From Flavobacterium sp. J49 (GTDB lineage: Bacteria > Bacteroidota > Bacteroidia > Flavobacteriales > Flavobacteriaceae), in assembly GCF_011742145.1 (NCBI RefSeq), contig NZ_JAAQQU010000104.1, positions 143,938 through 207,937 on the forward strand: a stretch of DNA of 64,000 bases. The letters are read 5' to 3'. Below, piece by piece: positions 60,171 to 64,000 of the stretch. The notes beneath the pieces are model-generated. The model did not search any database. It had not been told where the DNA came from and saw only the letters and a list, made by a program, of their open reading frames with translations. The position numbers were made by a program, and so were the translations under genes. The stretch's first letter is position 1; every line of letters starts with the position of its first letter.

Positions 60171-60947
60171 ATGAAAAAAGTTATCGTTTTACTTTTGTTT
60201 TTTATTACTGTTAGTTTTGATACCCAAAAGCCGGAAGCCTATGATGTAGGAGAATGGTTCAAGTTCAGAATACACTACGGATTTATCAATGCAGGATATG
60301 CGACTTTAGAGGTTAAAGAAGCCGTAAAAGAACACAAAAAAGTCTATCACGTCATCGGCAAAGGATATACTGTCGGAATGTCACGCTTCTTCTTCAAAGT
60401 AGATGACACCTACGAAAGTTACTTTGATAAAATCACCAACAAGCCTTATCAATTCGTTAGAAAGATAGATGAAGGTGGTTATACCAAAAACCAAGAGGGC
60501 TTTTTCAACCAAGCCAACAATAAAGTTTTGGTGAAAAATTATAAAAACAATACCGAAAAAACATTTGCTGTAACAGAGAACGTTCAAGACATTTTATCTA
60601 CCTTTTATTATCTGAGAAATCACCCCAATATTGACAAATTAAAAGTTGGTGAATCTATTGTAGTTGATATGTTTTTTGATGATGAAGTTTTTAAATTCAA
60701 GTTAAAATTCACCGGTAGAGAAGAATTAAAAACTAAATTCGGAACCGCGTCTACCATGGTTTTTAGACCATTGGTTCAATCGGGACGTGTGTTCAAAGAA
60801 GAAGAAAGTCTGACCGTTTGGATATCAGATGACGAAAATAAAATACCTTTGCGAATTAAAGCCAGTTTAGCCGTTGGTTCTATTAAGGCAGATTTAGACG
60901 GCTTCAAAGGATTGAAAAGTCCTTTTATGGTTAAATTAAAAAAATAA
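60171..60947 (+). CDS. DUF3108 domain-containing exported protein
   Basis: A 258-residue protein with an N-terminal signal peptide (MKKVIVLLLFFITVSF, to about residue 17). An all-beta DUF3108 domain follows: EWFKFRIHYGFINAGYATLEV near 26-46, KKVYHVIGKGYTVG, RFFFKVDDTYESYFD, and ESLTVWISDDENKIPLRIKASLAVGSIKADL near the C-terminus. It is likely periplasmic, and its function is unknown. Its stop overlaps the ATG of the tryptophan dioxygenase gene by one base (TAATG), so the two are translationally coupled. Confidence 0.85.
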   Translation: MKKVIVLLLFFITVSFDTQKPEAYDVGEWFKFRIHYGFINAGYATLEVKEAVKEHKKVYHVIGKGYTVGMSRFFFKVDDTYESYFDKITNKPYQFVRKIDEGGYTKNQEGFFNQANNKVLVKNYKNNTEKTFAVTENVQDILSTFYYLRNHPNIDKLKVGESIVVDMFFDDEVFKFKLKFTGREELKTKFGTASTMVFRPLVQSGRVFKEEESLTVWISDDENKIPLRIKASLAVGSIKADLDGFKGLKSPFMVKLKK

Positions 60948-61882
60948 TGAACAACAAAACAACAAACTACAACCCAATCTTAGAAGCATTAGAACAAAAG
61001 TTTGAAGCCATAAACCAAAAAACGGAAACCCATCTTGAAGGATTACTTTGGGCCAAACCAATTACGTATTGGGATTATATTCAAACCGATGCGTTATTAA
61101 ACCTTCAAACCCAAAGAACCGTTTTACCCGACGAAATGGTTTTTATCATGTACCATCAAGTCAACGAGTTGTTGTTTAAAATGATTCTTTGGGAAATCGA
61201 CCAATTGTGTCACACTGAACAACCTAAAACCGCTTTTTTCACAGAAAAACTCAGAAGAATCAGCCGTTATTTCGACATGCTCACCACTTCTTTCGATATC
61301 ATGGGCGACGGAATGGAAGTAGAACAATACATGAAATTCAGAAATACATTGACTCCGGCAAGCGGATTTCAGAGCGCTCAATACCGAATGATTGAATTCT
61401 CTTCAACCGATTTAATCAACTTAATTGATTACCGGTTCCGAGCAACCATCGACAGAAATACGCCTTATTCGCATGCTTTCGAACACTTGTATTGGCAAGC
61501 CGCCGGAAAAGATTACCATACCGGTGAAAAGTCGTACCTGATTTTAGAATTCGAAAGAAAATACCGTGAAGAGTTTCTTCGCTACATGGAAGAATACAAC
61601 ACCATCAACATTTGGCAAAAATTCAAACAACTTCCTATTGAAGACCAGCAGGACACCGAATTGGTTAAAGCCATGCGCCACTACGATTACACCGTAAACA
61701 TTACTTGGGTAATGGGTCATTTAAATGCCGCCAAAAAATACATAGAAAGCGGTCATGGATCAGGTGAAGCCACCGGCGGAAGCGATTGGAAAAAATACAT
61801 GCATCCCAAATACCAACGCCGTATCTTTTTCCCTGAATTGTGGAGCGAAGAGGAATTAAAAAATTGGGGAGAAGGATTATAA
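60947..61882 (+). CDS. Tryptophan 2,3-dioxygenase
   Basis: A 311-residue haem enzyme, cytoplasmic, that opens the indole ring of L-tryptophan to N-formylkynurenine. Family segments are TYWDYIQTDALLNLQ near 26-40, EMVFIMYHQVNELLFKMILWEI (distal His and substrate contacts) near 62-85, LTPASGFQSAQYRMIEF near 130-145, and the C-terminal HGSGEATGGSDWKKYMHPKYQRR loop that closes on the substrate. No kynureninase or formamidase is in the window, so the rest of the pathway must lie elsewhere. It follows the DUF3108 gene with overlapping codons, and the M23 gene is six bases downstream. Confidence 0.92.
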   Translation: MNNKTTNYNPILEALEQKFEAINQKTETHLEGLLWAKPITYWDYIQTDALLNLQTQRTVLPDEMVFIMYHQVNELLFKMILWEIDQLCHTEQPKTAFFTEKLRRISRYFDMLTTSFDIMGDGMEVEQYMKFRNTLTPASGFQSAQYRMIEFSSTDLINLIDYRFRATIDRNTPYSHAFEHLYWQAAGKDYHTGEKSYLILEFERKYREEFLRYMEEYNTINIWQKFKQLPIEDQQDTELVKAMRHYDYTVNITWVMGHLNAAKKYIESGHGSGEATGGSDWKKYMHPKYQRRIFFPELWSEEELKNWGEGL

Positions 61883-61888
61883 GCAAGC

Positions 61889-63130
61889 ATGATGTCAAAA
61901 CTCTTTCGAATAATTTTCCTGGCCTTACTCGTCACTTCTTTTGTAATCTCTTGTGAGAAAACAAAAGAAGAAGAATTTATTGTAGAAAAACCCAAACCCA
62001 AATTGATTGATTTTGGATTTAACCTACACGACTTCAACGTGGTCAATGACACCGTGAAATCTGGAGATACTTTCGGAAGTTTAATCGAAAAACAAAACCT
62101 CAACGGCAACGAAGTGTATGACATTGTAGCCAAAGTAAAAGACACTTTTGACGTGCGCAGCATCCGAATCGGGAAGCCATACACCATTCTTCGCAGCAAA
62201 AACAAAACCAACAAAATTCAGTATTTTATCTATCAACCTGATAGAATGAATTATTATATCATCGATTTTAGAGATTCGATTACGGCCCATAAAAAAACCA
62301 GACCGTTAACCTTCAAAACAAGAACTATCGCAGGTGCTTTGAATGGTTCTTTGTCTGAAACTTTAGCCCAAGAAAATGTTGATCCGGCATTGGCTTCCAA
62401 AATTGCCAAAATATACGCTTGGTCTATCGACTTTTTCAAACTGCAAAAAGGCGATAAATTTGGGTTGACCTTTACTGAACGTTACATCAACGATACCGTC
62501 TATGATGGTGTCGACAGCTTGAAAGCTTCCTTTTTTGAATACAAAGGCAAAAAAATCTACGCCTTCCCTTTCTCGCCTAATGAAAATTCTAAAAAACAAG
62601 AATACTACGACGAAGAAGGAAAAACACTGAAGAATTTCTTCCTGAAAGCACCGTTAAAATTTGTCAATATCACTTCCCGATATTCACGTAGCCGATTCCA
62701 TCCGGTACAAAAAAGATGGAAAGCCCACAACGGAACCGATTATGCAGCACCAACCGGAACGCCAATCATGTCAACGGCAGCCGGCGTAGTAGAACAAGCA
62801 GGTTATACCACCGGAAACGGAAATTTTGTTAAAGTAAAACACGACCGAACTTATTCTACCCAATACTTACACATGTCCAAAATTTTGGTGCGTCGCGGTC
62901 AAAGAGTTACCCAAGGACAAGTCATTGGTAAAGTAGGAAGTACCGGTTTAGCTACCGGACCGCACGTGTGTTATCGCTTTTGGAAAAATGGGGTGCAAGT
63001 AGACGCATTGCGTTTAAAATTACCTACCTCAACACCTATGGATTCTAAATACAAACAGAAATTCTTAGAAGTCATTACTCCGCTCAAAAAAGTATTAGAC
63101 AGCACCGCCGAAGCCAAATTCAGAAAGTAA
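61889..63130 (+). CDS. M23 family peptidoglycan endopeptidase, lipoprotein
   Basis: A 413-residue murein hydrolase of the LytM/M23 type. The lipobox VISC follows a hydrophobic signal, placing Cys near residue 22, and an acidic linker comes next. An N-terminal OapA/LysM-like region (about 45-105, [20 protein letters not shown]) precedes a middle domain. The M23 domain starts near 265 with [22 protein letters not shown], whose His and Asp are zinc ligands. [41 protein letters not shown] carries the remaining histidines. All four zinc-site residues appear intact, so it is probably active against cross-links rather than a degenerate regulator. It follows tryptophan dioxygenase by six bases. Confidence 0.92.
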   Translation: MMSKLFRIIFLALLVTSFVISCEKTKEEEFIVEKPKPKLIDFGFNLHDFNVVNDTVKSGDTFGSLIEKQNLNGNEVYDIVAKVKDTFDVRSIRIGKPYTILRSKNKTNKIQYFIYQPDRMNYYIIDFRDSITAHKKTRPLTFKTRTIAGALNGSLSETLAQENVDPALASKIAKIYAWSIDFFKLQKGDKFGLTFTERYINDTVYDGVDSLKASFFEYKGKKIYAFPFSPNENSKKQEYYDEEGKTLKNFFLKAPLKFVNITSRYSRSRFHPVQKRWKAHNGTDYAAPTGTPIMSTAAGVVEQAGYTTGNGNFVKVKHDRTYSTQYLHMSKILVRRGQRVTQGQVIGKVGSTGLATGPHVCYRFWKNGVQVDALRLKLPTSTPMDSKYKQKFLEVITPLKKVLDSTAEAKFRK

Positions 63131-63190
63131 TTTCAATTTTTTTTGTTACTACAACGTTGGCGTAAAATATTCAGCCTTTTTTTACCAATC

Positions 63191-63198
63191 TATATTTG
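63191..63198 (+). promoter_or_regulatory. -7 box of pgi promoter
   Basis: TATATTTG matches TAnnTTTG, 26 bases before the pgi start. Confidence 0.4.
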
Positions 63199-63224
63199 TA
63201 AATTTGTCGTTCAAATGTAAAAGA

Positions 63225-64000
63225 ATGGCATTAGCACAAATAAATCCGACCAGCACTAACGCTTGGGAAAAATTGAACCAACATTACGCTCAAATGAAAA
63301 ACGTTTCCATGAAGGAAATGTTTGTCAATGACACTACAAGAGCAGAAAAATTCAGCATACAATGGAATGATTTTTTAGTCGATTATTCTAAAAACATCCT
63401 CAATCATGAGACTTTAACTTTGCTGCAGGATTTGGCCCAAGAAGCCAACTTGAAAGAAGCAATTTCCCAATATTTCAATGGAGATGCCATCAATCAAACC
63501 GAAAACAGAGCGGTGTTACATACCGCTTTGCGTTCGCCTGAAAGCGCTACTGTTTTAGTCGATGGTGACAATGTAATGCCGGAGATTTATGCCGTAAAAA
63601 ACAAAATAAAAGCATTCTCTAACGAAGTCATTTCGGGACAAAGAAAAGGATTTACAGGCAAAGCTTTTACCGATGTAGTTAACATTGGAATTGGCGGTTC
63701 AGACCTTGGTCCGGCGATGGTTGTTGAAGCTTTACAGTTTTATAAAAACCATTTAACTGTTCATTTTGTATCCAATGTGGATGGCGATCACGTGAACGAA
63801 GTCATTAAAAAACTAAATCCCGAAACGACGCTTTTTGTCATTGCTTCCAAAACGTTTACCACTCAAGAAACCCTTTCCAACGCTGAAACAATTCGCGCTT
63901 GGTTTTTGAAATCTGCCAAGCAGGAAGATGTGGCCAAACATTTCGTAGCGGTTTCTACCAATATTCAAAAAGTGACCGAATTTGGCATCAATCCCAACAA
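63225..64000 (+). CDS. pgi: Glucose-6-phosphate isomerase (partial, 5' part)
   Basis: The first 258 residues of phosphoglucose isomerase, which interconverts glucose-6-phosphate and fructose-6-phosphate. The start [21 protein letters not shown] is typical. [11 protein letters not shown] near 105, [20 protein letters not shown] near 150-170, [35 protein letters not shown] near 185-220 (phosphate-binding site) are all family motifs. The coding frame is open to the window edge, so the C-terminal half is outside. Confidence 0.95.
   Translation, partial: MALAQINPTSTNAWEKLNQHYAQMKNVSMKEMFVNDTTRAEKFSIQWNDFLVDYSKNILNHETLTLLQDLAQEANLKEAISQYFNGDAINQTENRAVLHTALRSPESATVLVDGDNVMPEIYAVKNKIKAFSNEVISGQRKGFTGKAFTDVVNIGIGGSDLGPAMVVEALQFYKNHLTVHFVSNVDGDHVNEVIKKLNPETTLFVIASKTFTTQETLSNAETIRAWFLKSAKQEDVAKHFVAVSTNIQKVTEFGINPN

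Overview
The window is a contiguous stretch of ordinary chromosome from a member of the Bacteroidota, most likely Flavobacterium or a close relative in Flavobacteriaceae. The reasons are low GC content, TAnnTTTG -7 promoter boxes in front of many genes, almost no Shine-Dalgarno sequences, type IX secretion (T9SS) C-terminal sorting domains, PorP/SprF, PorE-like and PorZ-like proteins, a MurF-Alr fusion, and long A/T-flanked intrinsic terminators. I see no rRNA, CRISPR array, transposase, prophage or integron. Genes cover nearly all of the sequence.

Layout. 0-12 kb: dCMP deaminase, an S41 tail-specific protease, a FAD oxidoreductase, MarC, a DUF3109 protein, tRNA-Ala(GGC), an enoyl-CoA hydratase, QueD, an LpxH-type phosphoesterase, RecJ, a di-haem peroxidase, RsmI and an acidic protein of unknown function. 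11.6-22.3 kb: thymidine kinase, MurF-Alr, MscL, Asd, a His/Cys-rich exported protein followed by a TonB-dependent receptor, an AIM24-like protein, a DoxX-like protein, MtgA and a FAD oxidase. 22.5-36.7 kb: secreted and surface proteins. These are a reprolysin-like metalloprotease with a type A T9SS tail, a small lipoprotein, and a minus-strand cluster of a 2354-residue surface protein with a gliding-motility-type (type B) C-terminal domain, a PorP/SprF protein and a PorE-like TPR/PD40/OmpA protein. 36.8-55.6 kb: HflX, an outer-membrane protein, glutamate dehydrogenase, PorZ, RecO, IleS, a DksA-like protein, an LVIVD lipoprotein, LspA, 5-formyl-THF cyclo-ligase, a PLP decarboxylase, UvrC and a patatin/beta-barrel fusion. 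55.7-64 kb: an amino-acid permease, homogentisate dioxygenase, HPPD, a possible small RNA, a DUF3108 protein, tryptophan 2,3-dioxygenase, an M23 peptidase and the start of Pgi.

Functional themes. One is T9SS: a type A substrate, a type B substrate with a partner SprF-like protein and a PorE-like anchor, and PorZ, which acts in attaching substrates to the surface. Another is aromatic amino-acid breakdown: permease, HPPD, HmgA and TDO. The third is cell-envelope building: MurF-Alr, MtgA, M23, LspA and LpxH.

I found no clearly new multi-gene system. The best unexplained signals are a free-standing small-RNA-like unit at about 59969-60120, a repeated intergenic element (about 15197-15266 and 40463-40540) that sits before two terminators, a decayed repeat/hairpin element at 25800-25945, a tandem FN3-CUB duplication inside the giant surface protein, and two apparently leaderless genes (uvrC and the His/Cys-rich protein).
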